This document shows positions 11,621 to 22,533 of a stretch of DNA of 64,000 nt, one piece after another. The stretch comes from Lepraria neglecta. Lineage: Eukaryota > Ascomycota > Lecanoromycetes > Lecanorales > Stereocaulaceae. The first letter of the stretch is position 1. Each line of letters begins with the position of its first letter. The notes under the pieces were generated by a model that was not told the DNA's origin, searched no databases, and saw only the letters and a list, made by a program, of their open reading frames with translations. Location of the stretch: positions 3,162,001 through 3,226,000 of the forward strand of contig CM065653.1 in assembly GCA_033220425.1 (NCBI GenBank), in the 5' to 3' direction. Position numbers and translations under genes: made by a program.

Positions 11621-12384
11621 GAGTCTTTACATGTCATACAGCCTACATCGTGCCTGGGACACACCTCCGTTGATCGCCGCACAGACAATTCTTGATACAT
11701 TAGCTAAGTTCGCAGCCCGGCAGGCAACCGTCCGAGCTTATGTACACTAGGATTAAGCCGAAGCCGAGCGCTTGTTCAGGTAAAGTAAGGTACGCTAATT
11801 GCTTATGGTTACATTACTTGATGTCATACAGCCTACTTTACTTCGCATTAAATGGTCACTCACACAAAATAAGATCTTCCAGTTATTATATAGAGGATCT
11901 ATGCTCCGATCCTATAAGCAGCCGACCTATCGGGCTTTGACATTTGATGCCTAATTGCATGTATCATGCATGTCATGAAACACCCATTATGCAAGGATGC
12001 GGTCCCTCGATTGCAAGATCGTCAAAATTATCATCCTTTTGAGATACAGCTCCGAATTTGGCCATCGATGCCGCAAGGCATGCGTAGGTTTCCGTAGGGG
12101 TAGATGCGTTTGATCACTACGTTTGAATTAGCCTTCTACTATAACTCTAGTCTCTCGAGTTCTGGGGCCGTAGAGAGAGCCAGCGTTGTCCTTGGTACGG
12201 AGAATTCCAACCTCGATCCAAGCTTCAGAAGCACGCGTATTCTCAGCATCTTTGGGCAGGATTGCCCTATCTCTGAAAGCACTAATCCCGATAGGACACG
12301 ATTTTAGCGCTTAGTAGGGAATGACTTTGCACGGATTGTATACTAATAGCATGATTCTCTCGTGGTAGCCCGCTATTGATCTAA
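11621..12384. other. Intergenic, no gene recognised
   Basis: This is the flank between the FAD monooxygenase promoter and the 3' end of the UbiA-type gene. No coding region is supported. Confidence 0.4.
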
Positions 12385-13359
12385 CTATCGCTTGCTCAGA
12401 ATCGGTAGGAGATAAAAAACAACGATCCACAAGTTCCAAAGTAGAAATGTGCGCTTGTCATCGGCAACTCTCCTCAAAAGCAACGTTCTCAACATCACAG
12501 TGAGGCCTAGACCCATCGGTAGAATAGAAGATGAAACAGGCAAGCCCCAAAACCAAGGCCCGAACCAAGACCAGAAAGCCATTGGGACGGCAATGGTGAT
12601 TCTACTAGGCCAGTCCCCAATTGCGAGAGGAATTGACCGACGCCTGCGCAGTCTGTCCCCAGCTTGATCCTGCAAATCCTGCGTGTGGACAGTCGTGAGT
12701 ACTACCGCACCAATGACGGTAAACCATCGGAAAAGCGGCGAGTTTGAAAACAGAGGCAGCGAGCTTCCATACGCAACCTCCATTGCCCCTGATGCATAGC
12801 AGAGGAATCCGCAGCTATTGATCAGATTTCGTATGACTGGATTCCGATCGGCTCCTCCAAGGTCGTTATACCAAAAACCCAGGCAGATCAAGCAAAGACA
12901 TTGCCTCACCCCACCAATATGAACGCTCGACAAGAGGGCAACAGGGTAGAGTCCAAGCATCCAAATTTTTGCACATGATGGACTCATCCTCTTCGAAGGC
13001 ATGGGACGCCAAGGTTTATTGACGCCGTCTTCTTTGATAGCTGTGGATTGCCGTTGATTGTCGATTGAGAAAGGTAAAAGATTGACCCATATCCAGAGGA
13101 TGACTAGTGGTAATCGTTTCAATATCATAGGATACTCAGGGCACGGTAGGTCAAAAACCGAAGCGTGAAGTCCGTTAAAGACACCGAATACTATGTTGGG
13201 TCCAACGATGGTCTTAAGGTCGCTGTAGGTGAAAAGCCATATAGAAAGCAGATCATGTTTCATGGTATCCCAAGTAGTAGATGCCTTGTTTGAAATTCGT
13301 CTTGCTGGAGTGCGCCCTTGATTGAAAGTTGGCTGACTGACATTGGTCGAAAGAAACAT
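12385..13359 (-). CDS. UbiA-family membrane prenyltransferase / terpene cyclase
   Basis: A single uninterrupted frame of 324 residues starts at an ATG (13359). The protein is strongly hydrophobic, with about eight to nine membrane segments after a polar 40-residue N terminus. Two polar motifs face each other as in the UbiA superfamily. The first, 'DNQRQSTAIKEDGVNKPWRP' (residues 100-119), takes the place of NDxxDxxxD. The second, 'QDLQDQAGDR' (227-236), is the second Asp-rich motif that binds Mg-diphosphate. The 'EDxxNKPWRPxP' form is that of a fungal subgroup that, as I recall it, includes the fumagillin-pathway membrane cyclase Fma-TC. The protein could therefore cyclise a prenyl diphosphate or prenylate an acceptor; sequence alone does not decide. 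It diverges from a P450 over a 1-kb intergenic region and follows an FAD monooxygenase on the same strand. Confidence 0.85.
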   Translation of the reverse strand: MFLSTNVSQPTFNQGRTPARRISNKASTTWDTMKHDLLSIWLFTYSDLKTIVGPNIVFGVFNGLHASVFDLPCPEYPMILKRLPLVILWIWVNLLPFSIDNQRQSTAIKEDGVNKPWRPMPSKRMSPSCAKIWMLGLYPVALLSSVHIGGVRQCLCLICLGFWYNDLGGADRNPVIRNLINSCGFLCYASGAMEVAYGSSLPLFSNSPLFRWFTVIGAVVLTTVHTQDLQDQAGDRLRRRRSIPLAIGDWPSRITIAVPMAFWSWFGPWFWGLPVSSSILPMGLGLTVMLRTLLLRRVADDKRTFLLWNLWIVVFYLLPILSKR

Positions 13360-14384
13360 ACTTGCTCTTAATAATTCGTGGGCTTACTGTGATTCTGAGT
13401 TTTGAGGAGAGCTGTGATTGTCTTATGTTGAAACTTGAAGCTTTCTTGAGGAGTCCAGACCATCGGGGACTTGAGACAAGAATTGATACTCTTAGTCGAC
13501 AATCTGAGGGCTATGGTTATCTCCGTCTGCTAGTACCCGTTTTCAAAGGCTTCTCAATACGAGGTCAGTGTTCCCACCAATGGAATGAAGCAATCCTATT
13601 AGCACTCCACCGGGCTGCATTAATCTAAATATCATGTTTGGGACTGACGCACGAGTCCCGTGTCTCTTCATATGCAGGCGTCACTGCGGCACAGATCCAT
13701 GTAATCTTGCCGTACGGATAGTGTTTCTGTTTCGACCTTAACCGTTTGGAAATTATCTAAGGGGTCCTTCCTATCTCGCTGGTTATTGAGGATCTCTGGT
13801 ACTCTACGTCTTGTCCCCCTTAAGTCGTGGCGTGCACTATGCACAGTGAAGGGTATAGAAAAGTCCTTATGATGAAGCTCGAATTCATAAGACTGGCACG
13901 GAGTTCCCCATTACCTTATTCAACATTATGCATCACCCCGGAGCTGAAAATCTTCGAACAGATCATTGGCTACACTTGCATCCCTTTAGAGCGTTCCACT
14001 GGACGTCAGCCTTGCGCTTTCTGATATGGTGTCGTGCCTACTAAGTTCATCTTGTTCAAATCCCCCCGCATAACAGGACGTATCGCTGTAACATAGCCTC
14101 TCGAAGCTATGACTACCTGACTCAGCCTTTCCCGCACACTCATTTGCTCATTGAGACCGAGGATCTGCGCTCGGCTTTACCGTTGGCCGTCTAGAGGGCT
14201 GTCAAACTATTAGGCTTACGTCAACGCCCGAACCAATGGATCTCTAGTCCAATGTTCATTGCATACTGCGCCTTCTCAGTGGAACAACACTCGTGTCAGA
14301 TACATAATGAATTGATGCCCCATCTTTTTGTAGCACACATCCAGTTCTGTACACTACTTTACACCAATAGTCAGTGTCCACGCC
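13360..14384. promoter_or_regulatory. Shared intergenic region between divergent UbiA-type gene and P450
   Basis: These 1025 bp separate the start codons of two divergently transcribed genes and must hold both promoters. No coding frame in it is convincing. I see no clear palindromic site or TATA pair that I would defend. The arrangement itself suggests coordinated expression. Confidence 0.45.
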
Positions 14385-16412
14385 ATGCTCTTGATGCTTC
14401 AATTGTGTTTGGCAGCAGTTGCTGGGACGTCCTCTCATCTGGTCTACTTCATAAAAGGCGAGCATCACATCCAGGCACCGAAGATTTTCAGACTCTCTAT
14501 AGCCTCAACCTTCATATTGTTTTTCATTGCAGCGTCTTTGGAAGATGTACAAAATGCAGTCTTAACTACTATTTGTGTCCTGTCCAGCTACGGTATCGGT
14601 CTCTTCGGGAGCATATTGACATATCGAGTGTTTTTCCACCGGCTACATGGGTTCCCAGGCCCGCCTATGGCAAAGGTATCAAAGTTTTGGAACGTGGTCA
14701 AAGCTTCAAAGTCGACCAACTTCAGACTTATGGAAGTCATGCATAATCGCTACGGCGACTTTGTACGCACAGGTACGTGGAAATTGATTCCATAGAACCT
14801 CAATAGACTTGCTGATTTTTGTGCAAATCTCCAGGCCCAACGGAGATCTCAATCTTCAAGCCAGAGGTGGTACGCGCAATCGATGGCCCTGGTACGAAGT
14901 GTTTAAAGGCGCCGTGGTATGACATTATGCAACCTCGTGTCTCCGTTGCCACCACTAGGAGTAAGGAATTTCACAGTCAACGACGTAAGATATGGGAACG
15001 AGCTTTCCGCCCACATGGTGCCACATCCCGATTCAACCAATCAGTGCTGTGTAGCTAAAAGTGCCTAGCTCTACAAGAATATGAGCCTCGATTGTTGCTT
15101 TTTGCAAACCAGCTGCACCGACGAGTTTCCTTAACGGAAGGCAAAGCGATCAATGTCTCCAAACTCTTTTACTTGTACTCTTTCGATGTTATGAGCGATC
15201 TAGCCTTTGGAGAGCCTTTAAATATGCTCGACAGCGACGAGTACCATTTCACAGTTAGGCTGCTTCAGGATGGTATGAATCTACTCGGGCCATTATCTCC
15301 TGTTCCTTGGCTAGTCAGGATAGGCTACAGTGTGCCATACGTAGCACAGAATTTCAAGGATCTGCTTGGCTGGTCAGCGCAAAAGCTTCGCCATCGAATG
15401 AAGGTGCTGTATCATTCCCCCACACAGCATTATAGGTCTGACAATACGTTTAGAGTGAGCCTGTCAAACGCGATGTCAGTCAAAATAGTGGTTTAGACTT
15501 TGAACTTTGATCTAATCTCGGCAACAGGTCATGTCATGGCTTTTAGAAGCTAGCGAAGATGCAGGTCGCTTGAAGCAAGATGAACACTGGCTTCGAGGAG
15601 ACTCTTTTGCTCTCATTGTCGCTGGAAGGTATGTCGTGTTCAAAATGTGCTACGAAAAAACCATTACTGAAGTGTAATTGCCGATCAAGTGATACCGTCG
15701 CATCTACTCTGATATCCATCTTCTACCACCTTGCTGATGACCCCACCCAGACGATGAAGTTACGAGCAGAGCTTGACAAAGTTGACAATCTCCAAGACTC
15801 AGACGAGCTGAAGTCAATGGCGCACCTCAACGGCATGATCAATGAAGCTTTGCGTCTGCATCCTGCCCTTCCATCAGGGGGTTTACGGGAGACACCTCCA
15901 GAAGGCCTGACTATAGCCGGTCACTTCATACCCGGCAACGTCACCATTGTAGCCCCAAGATACTCCTTGGGTCGGCGTAAGTGATTGCTCCAATTCTGCC
16001 GAGAAGTTTGGCATTGATATATACAGTTGAGTCATGTTACGACAGACCAAACGATTTCATACCTGAAAGATGGTATTCTAAGCCAGATATGATCAAGAAT
16101 GACACAGGTTTCTCGCCATTCTCCATAGGTATGTCTTCGCATTATGGTAGATGCAAGGCTTTTTATTGCAGTCGCTAACATGACTCAGGGCGCTATAATT
16201 GCATTGGGAAGAATCTTGCTCTGATGCAGCTACGCAGTGTTGTGGTCAGGCTAGTGAACGATTTCGATATCAGATTCGCACCTCATGAGGATGGAGTCGC
16301 TGTCTGGCGAGATCTGAAGGATCAATTCAATTCGCACCCAGGAAAGTTGGAGCTCGTCTTTGTGCCGCAAGGGTCCACATTGGCGGATAGTACAACGAAT
16401 CCGTGGCACTAA
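14385..16412 (+). CDS. Cytochrome P450 monooxygenase
   Basis: Seven exons (14385-14772, 14835-15017, 15069-15454, 15528-15628, 15690-15976, 16027-16128, 16189-16412) give 556 residues with introns of 50-73 nt. The N terminus has two or three membrane segments, longer than the usual single anchor, followed by the hinge 'LHGFPGPPMAKVSKFW'. Diagnostic motifs are all intact: I-helix 'AGSDT' (351-355), K-helix 'EALR' (405-408), 'PNDFIPERW' and the heme loop 'FSPFSIGRYNCIG' with Cys487. It resembles fungal P450s annotated as tryprostatin B 6-hydroxylase-like, but the substrate is unknown. It diverges from the UbiA-type gene, the same pairing of membrane cyclase and P450 seen in the fumagillin pathway, so oxidation of that enzyme's product is the obvious inference. 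The exon 3/4 join (donor GTGAGC at 15455) is the only one with a credible alternative. Confidence 0.92.
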
Positions 16413-17534
16413 GCAGCTATCTACGGCGTCTTATTCTGACCACCTCCGTATATCGCTTAATATTTCAAATATAAAAAATTCAAAATCGTTGAACGCAATT
16501 TCACGTAGTTATCTCGCACCATTAGTAAGCCGCGTTAACGCCCCCCAGTCGGCAAAAAATTCTTCTTCCCGGGCCAACATCCGGAGACTCTAGACCTCCA
16601 GGGCAATTCCGGCGTCTTGACAACAGAGCCAAAAATCTTAATATTAGATTTCTACTTAAATTGACAACGAGCTTATATATAAAAATAATTTATATATTAA
16701 AATTATAGATTAGACTGTTTTCTATAAATTCCATACTGAGCGTTTTAAATCATATTTAACGATTCAAAGTTTATTCAATTGCGAAAATCGGTTGGATCTG
16801 GAAAACACTCTTTGGCGGCGTTACGCGTGATAACGCTTATAAAGAACATTCAAGATAAGGGACTATGGTAGGGTGCCACATCACTCCCCTCGTCGCTCGC
16901 TAAAAGCGGCAGCATCATTCCTCAGCATCGTCAAAGAAGGACGAGGAGTGTCTGAAGGTAGCTTTCGCTAAGTCGATGTCTGAGCTGATTCACCAACATA
17001 GAGAAGTTGGCTACCGCTCCACAAAGTTTGTGCTTCACCGAAGGCAATGCGTATCTTGACCGGCTAGGCATCAGACTTGATGTGTATTTCCAATTGATGT
17101 CAACTTTCCTTGGAAAACAACTGCTACCTGAGCGGGACTTTCACCGCTTTGGACACAAAAAGTATATTCCTCTTGGCAGTCTTTATTGCAGTAGCGAAGT
17201 CCACGCTCAACGTAGCGATACAAATCGTTGAGGCCTAAATCATGTTGCAATTCGTGTTGGCCTTCCTGGCCTGCGCTTTTGCTCGAGGAAACATTCATAA
17301 AAATTTGCGTTGTACCGTATATATTGATTTTCGAGGAAGGATGATAATATGTGCTTAGCCTGTCTAAGATCGGAGACCGGGTGTAAGGCTTCTGATGATC
17401 GCATTGTCTATTACAACCTATGCTTTCGGTTTAGGTTCGAGGCTCAGGATAGCTGCAATGCGTATGTTGCCTTGTTCACCAGGACTTCAGCGATTTTTTG
17501 AAAGTACGGACTTTTATCGCACATTCGCGATTTT
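16413..17534. other. Intergenic, AT-rich core
   Basis: About 16440-16860 is clearly AT-rich with long A/T runs and looks like a decayed repeat. The remainder to 17534 has average composition and short frames on both strands that I cannot connect into a gene. Confidence 0.4.
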
Positions 17535-17990
17535 TCATCCTATGTACAAAGTCGCAAGGCGCTTCACTGGTATGGGAGTTATACTTTCAAACAGGGTACG
17601 GTCTTGGTTCCAAATGTCTGGAAGTTCTACGTGCGACTCAGTGAGACACAGGGGGGCAGCCACCACAATTGGCCCGCTTACCAAATCATAATCGTAATAT
17701 TCTTCTTGGCAATTTTCAGCTGCGCCTACGGCGACTCTATACTCGGCCATCTCCGTGTGAGGGTGATGCTTCTCGTATGTCGGAAAGATCGCTTGGCGTG
17801 GCTTTGGTACGAGGGGTATGGCCCGTTTCGTCGAGTCCAGCGCGTATGCCTTGCTTATGACCTCTGTAAGCTCTAAAAAGCGAGAAACCAATTCATCTTC
17901 ACATCTTTCCTTTGTCCAAGCATACGTCTTCTTGGGTATTTCATTGCCTTGTGGATTTGAGATTCTGGAGCGGCGACACTTCCGCCCCAT
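17535..17990 (-). CDS. Unrecognised open reading frame, possibly a gene fragment
   Basis: An open frame of 151 residues starts at an ATG (17990). It is polar and mixed in charge ('RCEDELVSRFLELTEVISKAYALD', split here from a longer run), has no signal peptide or membrane segment, and matches no family I know. Composition looks protein-like rather than shadow-like, since the opposite strand is not coding. It could be one exon of a longer gene or a relic. I give it low confidence because neither a partner exon nor a domain is visible. Confidence 0.25.
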   Translation of the reverse strand: MGRKCRRSRISNPQGNEIPKKTYAWTKERCEDELVSRFLELTEVISKAYALDSTKRAIPLVPKPRQAIFPTYEKHHPHTEMAEYRVAVGAAENCQEEYYDYDLVSGPIVVAAPLCLTESHVELPDIWNQDRTLFESITPIPVKRLATLYIG

Positions 17991-18484
17991 CAAGTCTTCT
18001 AATTCAATAATGATTCTGAAGACTTTGAACCCTTACAGCGTCTTTGCTCAATATGTATGGTGCTCCGAAGCCAAAAGCTTCCTCAAGAGATCTCAACCTT
18101 GCCAAGAGGCGCCACATTCCTCCAAGAGATGAGAGGTTGATTTGTAGTAGCGCTGTCCAATCAAACGCGCTTTCTACTCGATATGATGTGACTCTTCGTC
18201 ACTACTTATACCGACGTGGCTTGCTGAAGGTGACATTGAGGTATTGGCACTCGTCCCTCGAGCAAAATCAACGAACTACTTTGTGAATATCCTTTGCCAA
18301 GAGTCAAACATGACTTCGGTCTTTCCGAAGGGAAGCATACAATGTGGAATGTATAAGAGCAGACGCTGGTCCTTGCATCCTTCGCTTGTCTTCAGAGCAT
18401 CCGTCCCCAGCTTTCCCCTCATCTTTGATAACATTGAAGCGGACTCAACTTACACAGACTCGGTTCCTACACTTTACCTTCAGC
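17991..18484. other. Intergenic, no gene recognised
   Basis: This is presumably the promoter and leader of the secreted-protein gene at 18485. No coding region is supported. Confidence 0.4.
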
Positions 18485-19308
18485 ATGCGATTCGCACTTT
18501 TCGGCAATGCCATCTGCATGGCATCCTATATCGCGATGGCAACCGCTTTGCCCATTGTCGGTAGGTTACCCACATGTTGTCCTCTTCTTCTCTGGCTAAA
18601 TGTTGCACCCTAGGTCCGGTTAATGTTACACCGAAACTGGTACCTGGGCCTGGACATAGGCCTGTGCCCGTCAGTTCTACCTTCCCGGGAAGAGCAACAC
18701 CCAAGCGTGCAATCGAAGTCGATACTTTGAAAGGGGTATTAGCTCGGAGCCCTACTCTCGATGATGAGGATCCAGCTTGCGAGGAATACAAACGCTCTTT
18801 AGATTCCACATCCTCTGCAGAGATCCGACGTCGCTGTGGAGGAGGCGCAGGCGGCGCAGGCGGAGGTGAAGGCCGCGGTGAAGGCCGCGATGGCGGAGGA
18901 AGTGATACCGGTGACACTGGTAGTGATGGTAGCGGCGAGGGGGAGTTCAGCGACCTCGACGGCGAGCAACTTGCTGCTTTGGACCTACCCGACAAATGGA
19001 ACGACAAATGGTTCTGTTATGCTTGGATCACCCTCTTTGGCGCCCTCCCCGATGTCGGCTGTGATATGTTCAGGATTGGGCCACTTCCTCCGCCGAATGG
19101 AGGTCCGCCTGCTCCACCTGCTCATCCTGCTCCTCCTGCCCCGCCTGCTTCGCCGCCTTCCGCGCCGGCCCCCCCTGCTTCACCACCATCTGCGCCGCAT
19201 AAGACTACTGGAGGCAATGTCGGTGGAAGAGTGCCTCGACAGAGACGCGATGGAGCTTTGGGAGCTGGCTTTGATGGATTGGAGGGGGTAAGAAGCATTG
19301 TGGAGTAA
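18485..19308 (+). CDS. Small secreted protein, Gly-rich and Pro/Ala-rich
   Basis: Two exons (18485-18560 and 18614-19308, intron 53 nt) give 256 residues. Exon 1 encodes a typical signal peptide, 'MRFALFGNAICMASYIAMAT', followed by 'ALPIVG'. After cleavage come a proline-bearing segment, dibasic KR pairs at 56-57 and 85-86 (candidate kexin sites), a Gly-rich run (about 101-125), a short acidic and Trp-containing central part (136-180) with two of the four mature cysteines, and a repetitive Pro/Ala/Ser tract (183-220). Low-complexity secreted proteins of this kind can be cell-wall-associated or processed to peptides. No known domain is visible. It is the first gene beyond the putative terpenoid group, and a link to it is not supported by anything but position. 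Confidence 0.72.
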
Positions 19309-20182
19309 TTACGGTTGGGGTTGGTGATGAGGTCGTGAAGTGCGAGTAAGAACTGGATTTGACTGAGACGGGTGATTATTTTTGTTGCACGTATTCAGAG
19401 AGCGTTGAACGCGACTCTCTCTTGCTTTTTGTTTCTCTTTTTTTTCTCAGTTCCTGGCGATTTGCTCCTAGCCGGTTACTTGACATTGTGTTGTATCAAA
19501 ACACTGTCAAATACGAACAAGGCGGTGCACGCGAACAGTTCCTTGGCAAAAGTATACTCTCGTGTAGACCTGTACATATCTCGCGCATCGTAACACAAAA
19601 CTGACACACTAGACTCTTCTGGCTTTAGCGGCAGCGTTCACTTTGCCGCCTTCCATCGCTGGCTGACTCTTGTGGGCTGTAACAAATCTCGCGTGCCAAC
19701 TCCCTACTCTCGACTGTAAATTCTCAAAGAGATATCCAGATCTTAAGGAACGCCCAGCAATAGGGAAGTGTATTGGCCGCTAAGGTGCAAGCCTCAGGGC
19801 AATCCTCCTTTAGCAGTGCTCCTCGCCATATTCTTGCACTGATCGAATTTGAAGCTCTTGATTCAAGATTTCTGCCATCTTCCTGATTCAGCTATACTAA
19901 TCATGGCTTAAATCAACTTCCAACTGGACCAGCCACTGTGACCTTTCAAGATTGTGCGGAAAATAAGTTGGGCGATTACCTGGCGCATGCATTGTCCTTG
20001 AAGAGACAACGTTGCCAACACCCAAAGCGTAAACTTGATGTAACAATCGACACTACGCCTTCAAGCATGAGTTCATAAGCGTCAAAACCTTCCCCATTTG
20101 ACTCGATCATGTGGTTCTGCCTGATGAGAGGAGCTGCACTGGTGACTAGGGCTTAATCTGGCTGAGATGTGGTGAGGAGCTG
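19309..20182. other. Intergenic, no gene recognised
   Basis: This is the 3' flank of the secreted-protein gene and of the convergent ankyrin gene. No coding region is supported. Confidence 0.4.
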
Positions 20183-21924
20183 CTATTTGAGTTCCTCTAT
20201 CATACGTGTGATACCTTCCATTATTATAGGCCCCTCATCGTTTTGGTCAAAGAATTGTTTGTGTCTCGAATCTCTCTTCACCAGCATGCGCATAATACTT
20301 GGATACTCGCTAGGCTCTTTCCCTCGGAACCTCAGATCCGCGGTTTTTGCAAGCACCGGCCCCAATTCACTGTTTTCTTCACGAGTAAACCGGCATAGTT
20401 CGGCCGCTAGTTTCAATGCGCCCAGTTTGTCTGTGACTACTCCGTGCTCGAACAAAAGCTTCAATTGAAGGGCTCTACCCCCGTAGACGGCAACCTCAAG
20501 TGGTGTTCTGTAGTCACATGAAGTGGAGTACGACTGCTTGAAGTCGCGAGAAGTCTTGGTAGCCGGAGGTAGCGCCCGTGTAAAGTTGACATCTGTACCT
20601 TTCTCGATAAGCAGGTAGGCAACATATCGTCTTCTGTTACGCAGAGTGATCATGAGGGCAGTGCCATGGGTGGAGGAGCAAGCGTCGATATTAGTGCTAT
20701 ATTCAGCCAAAGCTTGAATGATCAGCTCCTCATGTCTGGCAGCTGCTTCATATAAGACATTAACAATACCGGGCCGTGAGAAGTTCCTCCATCAACGTTC
20801 GAGGATATCTTCATCTTTGTACTCGACGCTCGTATCTGCTCCTGCAGCAAGTAAGATTCGCAGGATTGGCTCGTACTTCAGGGAGGCTCGTAAAGCAGAT
20901 CGATTTCCGAATCCACCGTGGCATTGGTCTAAATCGATGCCTTTCTGAATGAGAAACTCCACCGAAGGAATGTGGCCACCTTCAATGGCATTCGTCAACA
21001 TCGTTTTTCCCTCGCGAACCACCCGGAGGTTAGCGCCTCTCTCGAGCAATGCTTCTACCAGATTCTCATTTCCACGTGAAGCAGTAAACAGGGCAGTATC
21101 CATAGTCTCTTGGTCAAGAAGTCGACTTGAAGCCTCATCATTGAGAATTTTAGAGGCTTTGGCAAATTCTCCCATGTCGATGGCATTGAGAATTCGCCTT
21201 TTTGGACGTGGAATTCCTGCAATCAGGGCTGCATTGTGCGGTACACGCTTGTCCTTACCAGAGGTAATTGGAGCAGCTCGGGCTGGAGTGACGTGTGTGG
21301 TGCAGTAACATTTAAGCATGCAAAGTCTGCATGAGTAGCGCCAGGTCTTTGCGCAGTTGGCTAAATTTGGTCATCTCGTTCGCTCTGAGCTTGCGTATCT
21401 TGCCTGTAAGCCACATCAGAGTTGCCGCTCTGTTGTTGATGGCATTGACCTTTTTGCTCTTCGAAGGCTCCTGTTTGTACCGCCTGCACGAGCCACTCAA
21501 AGATGAAGTCACGATTGCCCTCGAAAGCAGCGACATCGACACCTATATTTTCAAGCTCCTTGCGAATCGTCCGCAAAACGACTTTGTCGTTAGCTGATAG
21601 GCTGTCGACGGTTTGTACTCGAAGTTCTTCGATAAACATGTCTAAGTTCTGCTCAACAGATCTTTGAGAGGTGCTGGACGATGACTAATTAGTGTGGCTG
21701 ACATTGAAGATTAAAGAATTATCTTACCTGATGAATGCACCTAGTAACGTGATAATCGAGACCGGTGGACCTCTGATTTCAGCTAAATCTTCATTGCCCC
21801 ATCTCATCCGATCCCATGTATACTTGGCCTGGGCTCCAAGCCTTTGATATCTTGTGACAAGGTTTTGCAAGTCCGTAAGCAAACCTTTGCAACCATCGAG
21901 TATGGTCTTAAGCCTCCAAGCCAT
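20183..21924 (-). pseudogene. Ankyrin-repeat protein gene with one in-frame TGA
   Basis: Three exons (21728-21924, 21450-21673, 20183-21360; introns 54 and 89 nt) form one continuous frame of 532 codons, except for a TGA at 20792-20794 (codon 330). Upstream of the repeats is a mostly helical region, 'LKTILDGCKGLLTDLQNLVT' and 'FIEELRVQTVDSLSANDK', resembling the N-terminal domain of fungal STAND/ankyrin proteins. At least five ankyrin repeats follow, for example 'MDTALFTASRGNENLVEALL', 'GKTMLTNAIEGGHIPSVEFL' and 'RTPLEVAVYGGRALQLKLLF'. The TGA falls inside a repeat whose sequence continues normally in the same frame, so it is a point nonsense change (probably from CGA) and not a missed exon. 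It may be a recent pseudogene, a truncating allele or a base error. A further upstream exon could exist. Confidence 0.7.
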
Positions 21925-22079
21925 CTAGACCTTGGGGAGCCACGCACATCGATAGCCTGCAGGTCTTAACGCACCAATAAAAGTTGAGATCTAGCTAGAC
22001 ATGGACATTTTGCTGCAGCTGAAACGATCTGGCTGCCCGGTGAATGTCAGTGCAACCTCCCAAACTCACTGGCTAGTGC

Positions 22080-22533
22080 TATGTACAACAGTGGTACCCG
22101 AACACCTCATAAGTAACGTAACCCTCTAGAATTTGAGCAGGGTGCTGTTTAGTAAAGAGCTGTTGCTGAATCGCTGCGAAGATCAGACATGTTGCGCTCT
22201 CAAGGGACGTAGAAGCGATGGTGTCCCGAAGCACTTGAAAGATCTCAAAGCCTTTCAATTCGTCCCTGATGCCTAATTCCTCTCAAATGACATTTTATCA
22301 TCTCAATGCACGCTCGCAATGCGTATAAGAGCAGCCCTAGCTTTAATCTCCATACCAGTCATATCGAATTTACGAACAAGCTCACGTACCCTCTTCATGA
22401 AGCAAGCAGTTACGATGCACACGAATCTCATTTCTCGGCCTTTATCTAGTACTGGGGCTGTTTCGGCTTGCCATTGATGTCCATGCGTCTCTAGCCAAGA
22501 TCGCTCTATCTTTTCTTCAAGTATTGCGTCATT
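22080..22533 (-). pseudogene. Unrecognised gene remnant
   Basis: On the minus strand, 22303-22533 is an open 77-codon stretch with protein-like content ('ETHGHQWQAETAPVLDKG', 'RFVCIVTACFMKRVRELV'), ended by a TGA. About 30 bases on, a second stretch in another frame continues to about 22080 ('DELKGFEIFQVLRDTIAS', 'TCLIFAAIQQQLFTKQ'). There is no ATG at its head. The two pieces look like one decayed gene with a frameshift. I do not recognise the family. It lies just upstream of the ankyrin gene and could be a lost upstream part of that locus or an unrelated relic. Confidence 0.35.

Noticed and set aside
18480-19007. Long minus-strand open frame antisense to the secreted-protein gene
   Set aside because: Its Pro/Ser-rich content mirrors the Gly-rich and polar codons of the plus-strand gene, which has a signal peptide and an intron; it is a shadow.
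20744-20794. A 51-nt GT...AG intron that would remove the TGA from the ankyrin gene
   Set aside because: The donor (GTTGAT) is poor, and removal would delete the start of an ankyrin repeat that is otherwise complete; kept only as an alternative to test.
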